Source: Onthophagus taurus (lineage: Eukaryota > Arthropoda > Insecta > Coleoptera > Scarabaeidae). From it: a stretch of 64,000 nt of DNA. The position numbers and the translations under genes were made by a program. Position 1 is the stretch's first letter; each line of letters opens with the position of its first letter. Shown here piece by piece: positions 43,921-55,652 of this stretch. The notes under the pieces are model-generated. The model was not told where the DNA came from. It ran no database searches and saw only the letters and a program-made list of their open reading frames with translations. The DNA lies in contig NC_091971.1 in assembly GCF_036711975.1 (NCBI RefSeq), positions 6,827,501-6,891,500 of the forward strand, read 5' to 3'.

Positions 43921-46127
43921 TTAATAAGTATCATAAGGTCTGTTTCCATAAGTATTGTACCAATATGTCCATTTATCCAAATACATCTTTTCGGGGTTCA
44001 CACTTTGATTGTAAACAACAAATTCTTCACCTATATCAAGGTATGAATAATCGTTTGCTTGAAAACTTGGAGTCCATGTAATGTTAAATTCATTAGGAGT
44101 TGGATTTCTAAAAAACATTGATTAGAAAATGTTGAAATAAAAAATGTAGTAAAATTAATTACCCGGATTTAATAAATTGAGACCATAAATTAACGACTTT
44201 ATTTGAAACGGCTTTTTGAGCGGCAGTTAATTTACTGTCGTAAAAGAAATATGGTAATTCTCCGGTGTGAGCAACACCTAAAAGAATATTTAGTACATCT
44301 TGAATTAAATTATGAACTTTTTGTTACCTTGAGTGGAATTTCCATTATAAGAAAATCTGTATAAATAAACTTGTGGTGTCCATTTCGAGTAAAGCTCAAC
44401 GTATTTCAGTATGGGTCGAACAAATTCATCGTGGCTAATATACTGTAATAAAATTAAAGACAATCAAATTTAAATAATTTATAAGATCCAAAATAAAATT
44501 TTATTTTGGTAGTTCCATTAACTGTAACTGTTATCATTCCATTTTCTACATAAGTTTGTTGTATTTCATTGTCAACTTTATTCTTCTGGGTATCGTTTAC
44601 GTTCATATCCAACGGAACTAGTCTACCGGGATTGAAATCATATGTTAATAGGATGAATGGAGGTAATCCAACAACTAAATTCAAAAGTTTTAATTTTATA
44701 TTTTTTAAGGAATAAATTTAATAAACCATCGTTAAATCCTTCTCCTTCCTCAGAGTTATATCCAATAATAATTGGAACTTTTGTGAAATTACCGCTGTTT
44801 AGTTGCTCGTAACTTTTATAAGAGAAAAGTTCTGTTGGATTGGATGTTTCAATAACCGGAGCGTAAACTAATCCATTTAAAGGATCATTAAGTAAAATCT
44901 AAAAACAAAAAAATTAAATCCAACAATGATACATATAGAACCTTAATTACAGAATTCTTAGAAAGCGAAGCGAATGAATACAGAAGAGTAGGAGCAACTT
45001 GTTTCATCCTTATCATAGCTTCAGTTTTATTAGTTCCAAAATATAATATTTCAGATGCTAATAACCAAAAATTTCGTTCGGCAGTTCTTGATAAAGCCCA
45101 AGGACACAAACTATTTCCACTATGCATAATAGCTTGATGAAACAATCCCTTAGTAACTGGCGATTGTATTAAATAAGCTACAGAAGCACCTCCGGTACTT
45201 TCACCCATAATTGTAACATTTTTTGGATTTCCCCCAAAATAACCAATGTTTTCTTGAACCCATTCCAAAGCCATCGCTTGATCTTTTAATCCCATATTAC
45301 CCGGAACCACATCATCACCAGATGATAAAAATCCAAAAACGCCTAAACGATAATTTAAGGTGACCACAACCAGGTTTTGATCGATGAAGTTGTCGGGAGC
45401 GCGAGATTCATAGTTTCCATCGCCGTAATAAAATCCACCACCATGAATCCAAACTAAAACTGCAAGCTTTGATGTTAAGTTGGGGCTATAAACGTTTAAA
45501 TAGAGACAATCTTCGTTGCCCTTTGTTGAAGATTCAATCGGTGCTGTCGAGCTTTGGATGCAAATGTTTCTTTGATAAGTTGCTGAGTAGTTGCCTTCTA
45601 ATACATATTTTTGAGGTGGCTAAAAACAGAAAATATTAAATTTAATGTAGTATATTTTAAAAGGTAATACTAAAAATTGGCAATAGATGGTGGCATTTTC
45701 ATTATTTAAATTAATTGAAATATAGTTTATTTACCTCAAATCTTAAATCTCCAACAGGTGGTTTAGCATAAGGAATTCCTTGAAACCCGAAATAACGAGT
45801 ATCTTTTCCAGTATTAGTCTTATTAATAACCCCTTCAATTTGTCGATTATCCCCCAAGTTAACTGAAATGGTCCCCTAAAAACTCATAAACATCTTATCT
45901 GAATTATAATAATTACAAAAAAGATTTACTTGAATTCGTTTACTTTTCACTCTTTTATTAAAATGACTCCCAAGTATTGCTTGATGATGTTTTTTATGAT
46001 TCTTATTAGAATGTTTTTCTTTATGATTATATTCATGTTTCTTCTTATGCTTTAAATGTTGATGTTCATCGCAAATTACAAAACATATTAAAACCGCAAT
46101 TAATAACGCAATTAAGACGTTCTTCAT
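43921..46127 (-). pseudogene. carboxylesterase A with a broken splice donor (probable pseudogene)
   Basis: Secreted alpha/beta-hydrolase of the carboxylesterase family, a close tandem copy of esterase B. Exons: 45930-46127, 45735-45875, 44951-45619, 44727-44898, 44505-44674, 44328-44442, 44163-44277 and 43921-44107. Signal peptide MKNVLIALLIAVLICFVIC, then a Lys/His-rich spacer, then catalytic parts GESTGGAS (nucleophile serine), NSEEGEGF (acid) and GVAHTGELPYFF (histidine). After exon 5 the donor is AT instead of GT (AAA|ATAAAA at 44504-44503; gene B has AAA|GTAAAA). Read-through adds a short hydrophobic tail and stops near 44454, before the catalytic histidine. Apart from that donor all frames are open, so the lesion is recent; rescue by a cryptic donor cannot be excluded. 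Confidence 0.85.
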
Positions 46128-46832
46128 TTTGTAGTTACACGTATTACTTTGAATAATGTTAACGTAGTTAAATATGTTTATATACCTAAAAAAAAAGAAT
46201 TTAAAAACTCTAAGAATTTCGTTAAAATATTTCATTTTTACAATTTGTTATCGATGTTTGCGTTGCAATTATTTAAATATTTCACATTTTGGGGGAAGTA
46301 CAAAGTAAAAATAAACATGTTTTTGTCATACTTTTTGTTATTATATTTGTAAAGTTATGTTTGGTTGTGTTTATAAATTATAAACCTTTATTATAATTGT
46401 CGTCGTGCTTGTCTTGCTATCATTTAATTTTCTTTTAAAAGCGCTAACTTCTTTTTCAATGATTTTTCATGTAACCAATTTTAATAGATATTACATTAAT
46501 AATTGATTTATATGGTGTATTTTAAACAAAAATGTTTATTTGTTGGGAAATAAAAGAAAATTGAAATTAAAATACCTCACTTATTATTTGGTGATGTAAA
46601 AACTGATGTAAAGTAATCAAAAAGATTAATAAAATTTTAAAAAATGAACGGATACTATCAATTAGCGTTGTCCAGGTCAATTAGAATTTAATTTATATTA
46701 AAAAAGCGGGGAAAGAAAATTTAAATCTGAAAATTGACAATAGATGGCGGCACTAATTTTAATACATATTTTATGTTACGTTTATTCAAAATTAACCAAA
46801 CTTAATATATTAAAGGATACATTTAAAACCTG
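46128..46832. other. 5' flank of esterase A and 3' flank of esterase B
   Basis: The first half resembles the 5' flank of esterase B (near 49100-49190, for example ACATTTTGGG followed by GAAGTACAAAGTA), as expected of a tandem duplication carrying its promoter. A stretch around 46650-46790 is absent from the equivalent flank of gene A and looks like an insertion or deletion difference. No gene is seen. Confidence 0.5.
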
Positions 46833-48982
46833 TTAATAAGTATCATAAGGTCTGTTTCCATAAGTATTGTACCAATATGTCCATTTATCCAAATACATCT
46901 TTTCGGGGTTCACACTTTGATTGTAAACAACAAATTCTTCACCTATGTCAAGGTATGAATAATCGTTTGCATGAAAACTTGGAGTCCAAGTAATGTTAAA
47001 TTCATTAGGAGTTGGATTTCTAAAAAACATTGATTAGAAAATGTTGAAATAAGAAATATAGTAAAATTAATTACCCGTATTTAATAAATTGAGACCATAA
47101 ATTAACGACTTTATTTGAAACTGCTTTTTGAGCCGCAGTTAATTTACTGTCGTAAAAGAAATATGGTAATTCTGCGGCGTGACCAACACCTAAAAGAATA
47201 ATTAGTACATCTTGAATGAAATTAGGAACTTTGTTGTTACCTTGAGTGGAATTTCCATTATAAGAAAATCTGTATAAGTAAACTTGTGATGTCCATTTCG
47301 AGTAAAGCTCAACGTATTTCACTGTGGGCCGGACAAATTGATCATGGCTGATGTACTGTAATAAAATTAAAAACAATCAAATTTAAATCATTTATAAGAT
47401 CCAAAATAAAATTTTACTTTGGTAGTTCCATTAACTGTAAATGTTATCGTTCCATTTCCTACATAGGTTTGTTTAATTTCATTGCCAACTTTATTCTTCT
47501 GGGTATTGTTTACGTTCATATCCAATGGAACTAGTCTACCGGGATTTAAATCATATGTTAATAGGTAGAATCGAAGTAATCCAACAACTAAAATCAAAAG
47601 TTTTAATATTAAATTTATTAAGAAATAATTTTAATAAACCATCGTTAAATCCTTCTCCTTCCTCAGAGTTATATCCAATAATAATCGGAACTTTTGTGAA
47701 ATTACCACTGTCTAGTTGCTCGTAGCTTTTATAAGAGAAAAATTCTGTTGGGTTAGATGTTTCAATAACCGGAGCGTAAACTAATCCATTTAAAGGATCA
47801 TTAAGTAAAATCTAAAATAAAAAAATTAAATCCAACAATGTTACATATAGAAACTTAATTACAGCATCCATAGAAAGCGAACCGAGTAAATACAGAACAG
47901 TAGGAGTAACTAGTTTCATCCTTCTCACAGCTTCAGTTTTATTAGTTCCAAAATATAATAATTTAGCTGCTAATAACCTAAAATTTTGTTGGGCTGTTCT
48001 TGATAAAGCCCAAGGACACAAACTGTTTCCACTATGCATAATTCCTTGATGAAACAATCCCTTAGTGACTGGCGATTGTACTAAATAAGCTACCGAACCA
48101 CCTCCGGCACTTTCACCCATAATGGTAACATTTTTTGGATTTCCCCCAAAATAACCAATGTATTCTTGAACCCATTCTAAAGCCATCGCTTGATCTTTTA
48201 ATCCCATATTACCCGGAACCACATTATCACCAGTTGATAAAAATCCAAAAACGCCTAAACGATAATTTAAGGTGACCACAACCAGGTTTTGATCGATGAA
48301 GTTGTCGGGGGCGCGAGATTCATAGTTTCCATCGCCGAAATAAAATCCACCACCATGAATCCAAACTAAAACTGCAAGCTTTGATGTTAAGTTGGGGCTA
48401 TAAACGTTTAAATAGAGACAATCTTCGCTGCCCTTTATTGAAAATCCAACTGGAGCTGCTGTGTTTTGGGTGCAAATGTTTCTTTGATTAGTTGCCGAGT
48501 AGTTGCCTTCTAACACGTATTTTTGAGGTGGCTAAAAACAGAAAATATTAAATTATTACTAATAAATAATTGAAATATAATTTATTTACCTCAAATCTTA
48601 AATCTCCAACAGGTGGTTTAGCATAAGGAATTCCTTGAAACCCGAAATAACGAGTATCTTTTCCAGTATTAGTCTTATTAATAACCCCTTCAATTTGTCG
48701 ATTACCCCCCAAGTTAACTGAAATGGTCCCCTAAAAACTCATAAACATCTTATCTGAATTATAATAATTACAAAAAAGATTTACTTGAACTCGTTTACTT
48801 TTCACTCTTTTATTAAAATGACTCCCAAGTATTGCTTGATGATGTTTTTTATGATTCTTATTAGAATGTTTTTCTTTATGATTATATTCATGTTTCTTCT
48901 TATGCTTTAAATGTTGATGTTCATCGCAAACTACAAAACATATTAAAGCCGCAATTAATAACGCAGTTAAGACGATCTTCAT
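46833..48982 (-). CDS. secreted carboxylesterase B (588 aa)
   Basis: Serine hydrolase of the type-B carboxylesterase family (ester hydrolysis of xenobiotics, pheromones or lipids; substrate unknown). Eight exons: 48785-48982, 48590-48730, 47863-48531, 47640-47811, 47418-47587, 47241-47355, 47075-47189 and 46833-47019, 588 residues. Signal peptide MKIVLTALLIAALICFVVC, an unusual Lys/His-rich spacer of about 45 residues (HLKHKKKHEYNHKEKHSNKN), then FQGIPYAKPPVGDLRF, EDCLYLNVY, oxyanion-hole region VWIHGGGF, nucleophile GESAGGGS (Ser254), acid in NSEEGEGF and histidine in GVGHAAELPYFF. The triad is complete. The GESAG elbow, not GQSAG, argues against juvenile hormone esterase. All splice sites are canonical. 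Confidence 0.92.
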
Positions 48983-49490
48983 TTTGTAGTTACAAGTATT
49001 ACTTTGAATAATATTAATGTGGTTAAATATGTTTATATACGTATTAAGAAATGAAAGAATTTAAGAACTCAAAGAATTTCTTTAACATATTTCACTTTTA
49101 CAATTTATTATCGATGTTTGCGTTGCAATTATTTAAATATTTCACATTTTGGGTGAAGTACAAAGTAAAAATAAACTTGTTTTTATTATACATTTTATGA
49201 AGATTTGTTGCTTGCTGTCAATATATAAGGTCAAGAAGATTGTTTAAATTCCTTACGTTTTAAAGTTATGTTTGGTTGTGTTTAGAAACCTTCTTTATTA
49301 TAATAGTCATCGTAAGTCCCTTGCTAGCATTCCTTCACTCTTGTTCAATGACTTTTTATATCAAGAAATTTAATAGTTAAATTTAATAATTGATTTTTAT
49401 GGTGTATTTTGAACAAAAATGTGTATTTGTTGGGAAATAAAAGAAAATTAAGATTAAAATATTTATTTATTAATATAAAATGAACTGGAA
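48983..49490. other. 5' flank of esterase B, 3' flank of esterase C
   Basis: AT-rich flank with homology to the 5' flank of gene A. No gene or transposon was recognised. Confidence 0.45.
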
Positions 49491-51449
49491 TTAAATTCCT
49501 TTTACTTTTCCACAAGTTTTATAAAGATTCTCCCACAAATCGAAGTCGTTTTTAAATGGTGCACCGTTCAAGTTATTTTTAGCAAGTTCAATGTCGATGT
49601 CTAAATATTCATGTTGATTTTTTGCGGTGCTTTTATTCCAATTTATGTTAAATTCGCTTTGTGTTGGAGTTGGATTTCTGAAAAACAAACATTAAATTAA
49701 AAATTTAAATTTAGGAGATAAATATTAACAAACCCAGTTTTCATAAAATTACTCCATAAAGAAACGATGTTTTTAGAAACTTTTTGTTCCTCAACTGTTA
49801 GAGGTTCTCTTATTGTAACTAAAGGATACGTTGGGAATAAATATCTTAATTCATCCGTATGGCCAGCACCTACACAAAAAGTTATTTTAGATTTATTTTC
49901 GAGTTGGATTAAAACGTTACCTGTAGCAGTTTTGTTTCTGACATAAGAAAATCGATATAAATAAACATTTTGGTTACATTTCGAATACAACTTTGAGTAC
50001 TCAACGGCTGTTTTCATAAATAAAATATCGCTCACATACTAAAAATGAAACTTATTAATATTTATAGAAGCAAAATTTTTATTTTTACCCGAATAATCGG
50101 TTGCTTTTCGTTAACGAAGCTTCCATCTCTCCCCGCATAATGATCTTTAATTTTTTTCCCAGTTTCTTTCGGGTCACATCTTCCTTTAACATCCATATCT
50201 TTAGCTACTAAAGTCTCAGGATTCACATCGAAATTTATATATGTATATCTTTGATTGTCTAAAACTAAAAATTAAGACGAGAATAAAATTAAAATTATAT
50301 TTTAATCAATTTTACCGTCTTCGTAAGTTAAAGATTCTTCAGAATTAAACCCGATTATAATCGGAACGGATTCAAAATTGCATTTTTGTACTTGCTCGTA
50401 TGGTGGTTGGGTTATAACCCCTAATTTTGAAGTTTCCTTTTCTAAGACGGCCCCAAATAAACTTTCATCGAATAAATCGGCGCGAAGTTTCTCGGTAAGA
50501 ACGATCGAGTAAAGATGTAGTGAAGAAAAATCGACCGTTTTTAATTTGTTGATGATTTCTTGATTATTTCCATTAACCCCGAAAAATTCCCCGAGAAGTT
50601 TTAAAGCATTTCTCATTTTTTCTGGCCTAACTAACCCGTTTATTGGAGTCCAACTTTGTAGGATACCCCTTTTAAATAATCCTTGAGCTGATTTTGATTG
50701 GATTAAATAACCGACGGATCCAGCCCCAGAACTTTCTCCCATTATTGTAACTTCAGATGGGTTTCCCCCGAAAAATTCAATGTTTTCTTTGATCCATTTT
50801 AATGCAAAAATCGTATCTTTTAGCCCCATATTTCCAGGGATGATTTCATCCCCTGTGCTTAAAAAGCCAAAAACTCCTAACCTGTAGTTAATGTTGACAA
50901 CAACCATATCTTTATCTAAGAAATATTCGGGGCTATAATAATTTTTATTTCCACTTCCGAAGACGTAACTTCCCCCGTGAATCCACACCATAACCGGTTT
51001 TAAATTTTTATTGGATTTCGATCTGGTGTAAACGTTCAAATATAGACAATCTTCACGCCCACTAATTGGAATGTAAAACCCGGGGAAAGCTTGCACGCAT
51101 TCATTTCTTTCGTAAGTTGCATTCCAAAGTTCATCATTCCAAGAAAATTCTTGAGGGGGTTCAAATCTTAATTGATTTAAAGGTGGTTTTGCATAAGGAA
51201 TTCCTTGGAACGAAAAATATTTAACCCCGGTTTCAGTTTGATCATTTTTTCCGATCACGCGTCCTTTAGTTGTTTGAACGATTAAACTTTCTTCTTGCTA
51301 TGTAAAAACATAAATAATAATTTATTTTTGTGTTATATATAAATACAAACCCGTTTGGAATGCTGATGATATCCATAACAATCGGAAATTGTTGAAATGG
51401 CTAATAAGAAAATTACAACTTGAGCTTGTTTTGTTAGAGACACCAACAT
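49491..51449 (-). CDS. secreted carboxylesterase C (563 aa)
   Basis: More diverged member of the cluster with six exons: 51351-51449, 50316-51297, 50089-50258, 49921-50038, 49734-49869 and 49491-49677, 563 residues. Signal peptide with core QVVIFLLAISTISDC; there is no Lys/His spacer. Catalytic landmarks: FQGIPYAKPPLNQLRF, EDCLYLNVYT, VWIHGGSYVFGSG, nucleophile GESSGAGS, acid in GFNSEESLTYED and histidine in GAGHTDELRYLF. Exon 2 is a fusion of what are three exons in genes A and B, so intron loss or gain separates C from A/B. The C-terminal exon is clearly homologous to that of A and B (NPTPTQSEFNINW against NPTPNEFNITW). Confidence 0.9.
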
Positions 51450-51810
51450 ATTTGCGAGCTTGAAATTGCACTGCAGCGATATCACAAATGGACAGCGGTT
51501 TTTAACTTTCTATAAACTAGATAAAGGCGTCATTGGGAATACCGAAGGTGAATAGGACGATGTATTGACGTGTGATAAAAAATTCCACATAGTATTTTTT
51601 CTTTGAAATATATATTATATTTATTGTGCTTTGTCTTAAAAACATATAGAATTTCATTCTCGTTAAAACCGTTAAGTAATTTCTTCTTTATTTATTAATT
51701 CATCTAACTCTTAAGAAATCTCGGTTTTGTTAGAAATATAAATTTTGTTCATTATTCATCAATTGAATTTTCCTTTAATTTCCAACAAAGAGATTATTTT
51801 TTGATAACAT

Positions 51811-52470
51811 ACAGTGGCGGACAAAAGTCTACATACAGCATTGAATTATGAGGTTCTAAAACAGCACGCAGGCGTTCTGCTTCTGCTGTTATTTCATCCC
51901 AAGATTCGACTAACGCTAAGATTTCAGTGTTTTCGCATCTGTGATGTTGTGCTGCCGGATCTTACGTTCCAAAGGCTTCCAAACATATTCGATTGGATTT
52001 AAATCCGGCATCTGAAGAGGTGTATTCAACTGCCTGGGTGCATAATATAGCAACCAATGTTTGATAAGGTTTGCGGTATGCTTAGGTTCATTGTCTTGCT
52101 GGAATATCCAGCGATCCTCGAAGGCTAAGCTTTCTACCGATGGGTTAAAATTTTGTTCTAAAATACTTTTATATTTATACCGATCCATAATTCCATCAAT
52201 GAATGCCAGTTTTCTTACAGCAGATGCTCCTATCGCTCTCCGAACCATGACACTACCTCAGCCATGCTTTACAGTTGGTACCAAATTTTTAACTCCATCG
52301 CCGTGTTTCGTTTCCTCTAAATTTTTGCCCGACCATCACTTCCAAAAAGATTGTACGTCGACTCGTCAATAAACAAAACCCTGGATCAAATTGTAGTCCC
52401 AGACGGCGATTCTTTTCTGAAATCAGCGGTTCTCTTTGGGGTGTCCAGCTAAGACACTCTTTGTACGATT
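51811..52470 (-). pseudogene. Tc1-like transposon relic
   Basis: The low-coordinate end reads ACAGTGGCGGACAAAAGTCT (from about 51810), a typical Tc1-family terminus. Reading on the minus strand, the DDE domain is recognisable: VLFIDESTYNLFGSDG near 52380-52320, then two stops, then RWIFQQDNEPKHTA, LQMPDLNPIEYVWKPLERKI and a C-terminal tail. In-frame stops and the missing N-terminal part make it inactive. It lies between the minus-strand and plus-strand esterase groups. Confidence 0.85.
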
Positions 52471-52800
52471 CTTGGATGTACAGACTAATTAGACACAGTC
52501 TAATTAATAGTCTTTTAATAGGGTGCTAATATCTCTTTGCTATCGAATGAATCAGTCTCATTGTAATTTTTGATGATGGTCTAGACAAAAGCTATTTTAA
52601 ATGTGGTAAAACCATAAAAAAAATTCAAGTATTTTTTCGTTTTTAATTCATAAATTTTAGGGTGTAATTTACGTTGGTAGATTATAACTCTATAAACAAT
52701 GGGTTCATTCGGTTTTACGATACCACTTTAAATTTGTTTCTGTCTCATATTATCGTTTTTACGTTAATTGTTAAACTCTGTAAATATAAATGTGATTTTA
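52471..52800. other. upstream region of esterase D
   Basis: AT-rich. The last 35 bases (from about 52767, TTGTTAAACTCTGT) are nearly identical to those before esterase E (from about 55619), so the duplication begins just upstream of the start codon. The rest shows no feature. Confidence 0.45.
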
Positions 52801-54909
52801 ATGTCTACTTCAGTAATCATTTTTAGTTTTTTATGTCTTCTCTCAGTAATTAATGGTTATGTGGTATCCACATCGGTAGGTGATATAAACGGGAAGTATG
52901 AGGAAACGATTTCGAAAGGAACTCCTCATCACGCGTTTTTGGGAATCCCTTACTCTCAACCTCCCATCGGATCAAAACGATTTAAAGTAAATTAATTTTT
53001 TAAATTAAATTCATTAATTAACTGTTATTTTAGCCACCACGAAAGGTGAAAAATTTTACTACGATATGGGACGCTACTTATTATAAAAGTAGTTGTGTAC
53101 AATTTCATTGGGAAAAAACTCTTTCGTGGACGGGTGAAGAAGATTGTTTATTTTTAGATATTTTAACAACAGCGGTAAATTCACCAACTCAATCACTTGA
53201 TTAATTCTAATTTTAACGTTAAGTTTTATCATAACGAATCAAATTTGGCTGTTATGGTTTGGATTCATGGCGGGTTCTTTTTCCGTGGGGATTCCCACAG
53301 TTCCAGTTATAACCTCGATTATTTCCTTGATGAACACATCGTGAGCATTAAATTGAATTATCGATTAGGATTTTTGGGTACTCCAAAAAAATGTTGTATA
53401 CATTTTTAATCGATTAAAAATAAATAAAAACTTAAAGGTTTTTACCACGGCAAGAAAAACATTTTTGGAAATATGGGTATTAAAGACCAATTGATGGCTT
53501 TAAAATGGATCAAAGAAAATATTAAATATTTCGGTGGTGATCCGAAAAAAATAACGATTATGGGCGAAAGCGCAGGAGCTGCTTGTGTTTCTTACTTGAT
53601 TCAAACTCCTTTGAGTAAAGGGCTTTTTCAACGAGCCATTATGCAAAGTGGTAATACATTAACAGGGTGGGCAATTGCAAGAAAAGCTGCATCCATCACG
53701 AAAATTATGTTAAAATTAAATAAGATGTTGATTAAGTTTCTCGATAACGTGTCTGATAGAATTTCAGGATTTTTTTCGGTGATTTTACCTGGTTTTAAAA
53801 TGGCTTTTGACGTAAGTTCACGTTTCGTTACAGTTTTAATGAATACATTCGATGTTTTTTGCCGGGCATTAATAATTCTAATAACTTAATATTAAGCTCT
53901 TTCTTTCTTGGAAGTTGAGTTAAAGGAATCTTTTTAGACCGCTTTAGATCCGCTGCAAGGTTTATTATATGCTCCAGTTAAAGAAAAAGAGAACCCAACA
54001 GCGATTCATTTGAATGATACCGATAAGATTTTAGATAAATGCGAAAATGGGAGTTTTGTTCCGATAATGATTGGTTTTAATAAAAACGAAGGGAGGACGA
54101 TAACTGATCATAATATTGGTAATTTCTTTTAACTTTGTTAAAATTTATAAATTAATCGTCTTATTATTTTTTTAGTTACTAAATTTCTTTCGATAGTTTT
54201 AAATAATATATATTCTTTATTTTCGTCGAGTTTGTTGCCTAAAGATCTGAAAAAATTAGCGAACTGTTCCCATTTGGGAACAGAAATTAAAGAGTACTAT
54301 AAATTATCGTCTTATAATGACACAGCTAAAGTATTGAATTAACAAAAAGTTATTGCAGTTTATAATAAATGTGTAGTTCTCATTTTAGTTTATTGGTGAC
54401 GTATTTTTTGTGGAACCAACAGTTCAATACGTTAAAATGTTTTCTAAATGCAACAAGGTTTATTTTTATAGATTTTCCTATAAAGGTATAAACAAAATGA
54501 AATAAAATTTCAATAATGGATTTGCTTATATTTTTAGACGCCGGACATGGAGACGATTTGCATTTTCTATTCGCAAATTTCTTTTACAAATTAGAAACGT
54601 ATAAAGAACGATTGGTTTCTAAGAAAATGATTAAGATTTGGAGTCATTTTATAAAATACGGGTTCGCATTCTTAAACGCTACAATTATATTTTGACATTG
54701 TTTATTTTAGTTATCCAAGAAAAAAAAATAATAGTTTAACTTGGCCCGAAAGCACGCACGACAACAATTACGTTTACATGGATATTAGCCGAAAATTAAC
54801 TTTAACCAATTTATCATCGAGCCCTCATTCTGAAACATTAACTTTTTGGAAAAAAATTTATAAGAAATGTGGATTAGGTCATTTAAAAGTAATACAAAAT
54901 AATTATTAG
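52801..54909 (+). CDS. secreted carboxylesterase D (536 aa)
   Basis: Plus-strand carboxylesterase with nine exons: 52801-52986, 53034-53174, 53224-53377, 53438-53811, 53938-54118, 54176-54330, 54389-54485, 54538-54661 and 54711-54909, 536 residues. Signal peptide [20 protein letters not shown]. Landmarks: [24 protein letters not shown], oxyanion region [11 protein letters not shown], nucleophile GESAGAAC, acid in GFNKNEGRT and histidine in [12 protein letters not shown], so the triad is complete. The exon-3 acceptor is AAG, weaker than the others. An unusual amphipathic insert follows the nucleophile region ([20 protein letters not shown]). It is a near twin of gene E, and more distant from A, B and C. 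Confidence 0.9.
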
Positions 54910-55652
54910 ATAAATAAATTGTTGTTAAATCACTTAAGGATGGAATTTTGCCCTGTCCACCAACTTTGAAAATTAACTTCGGTGATTCCTCTTTTATATA
55001 CTAATTTTAATTAGCGTAATTTGCATTGTGTACTTCTATCGTTTCAATCAAGAGAAACCATTCTTTGTTTTGTAGAATAGGAAAGTAGGTAAAAAGTTAC
55101 CTTTTAGTTACAAACTTTCAATTGATATTACTCCAAATTAAATCTTTAATTATGAATTTAGTTGAATGGTTTCCTTCAGTATGGGTATAATAATACATAA
55201 TATACTGAGAGGAACAATATAAATAAATTGTATTTTCGACAAAATCACCGAAGTTTGAGTTTTGAAAACAAATTTAAGGTTTTTGGTATAGATAAGTTGA
55301 TTTAGTTACTTTCAAAAGTTCACCGATTCTGAAGTAGATGGCAGGATTGAATTTTACCCTATGATAAATATTATATTGTATGTCGTATAGGTCGTATACG
55401 GAGTATATGATACCACCGATCTGGCAACGTCACTTTGATTCCTTCGATCGCTTACTCTCCCAACATCCAACATAAAATAATCTTTATTTATGTGGGATTA
55501 CTATATTTGTGCACCCAACAAAACATTATATTAAAAATATACCGATTTGTGCCTTATCCATTTAAATAGACGATTCGCATACTTGTCATGAGTTTTGACA
55601 GCTGCAATTCCGCCCTTAATTGTTAAACTCTGTATATATAAATGTGATTTTA
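54910..55652. repeat. inter-esterase spacer with a probable degenerate MITE
   Basis: Inverted partners can be seen between about 54940-54990 (GGAATTTTGCCCTGTCCACC, ACTTCGGTGATT) and about 55240-55375 (AATCACCGAAGTTTG, GATTGAATTTTACCC). This suggests a MITE of about 430 bases inserted after gene D. The rest, 55380-55618, is not recognised. The copy boundary upstream of gene E begins near 55619. Confidence 0.4.
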
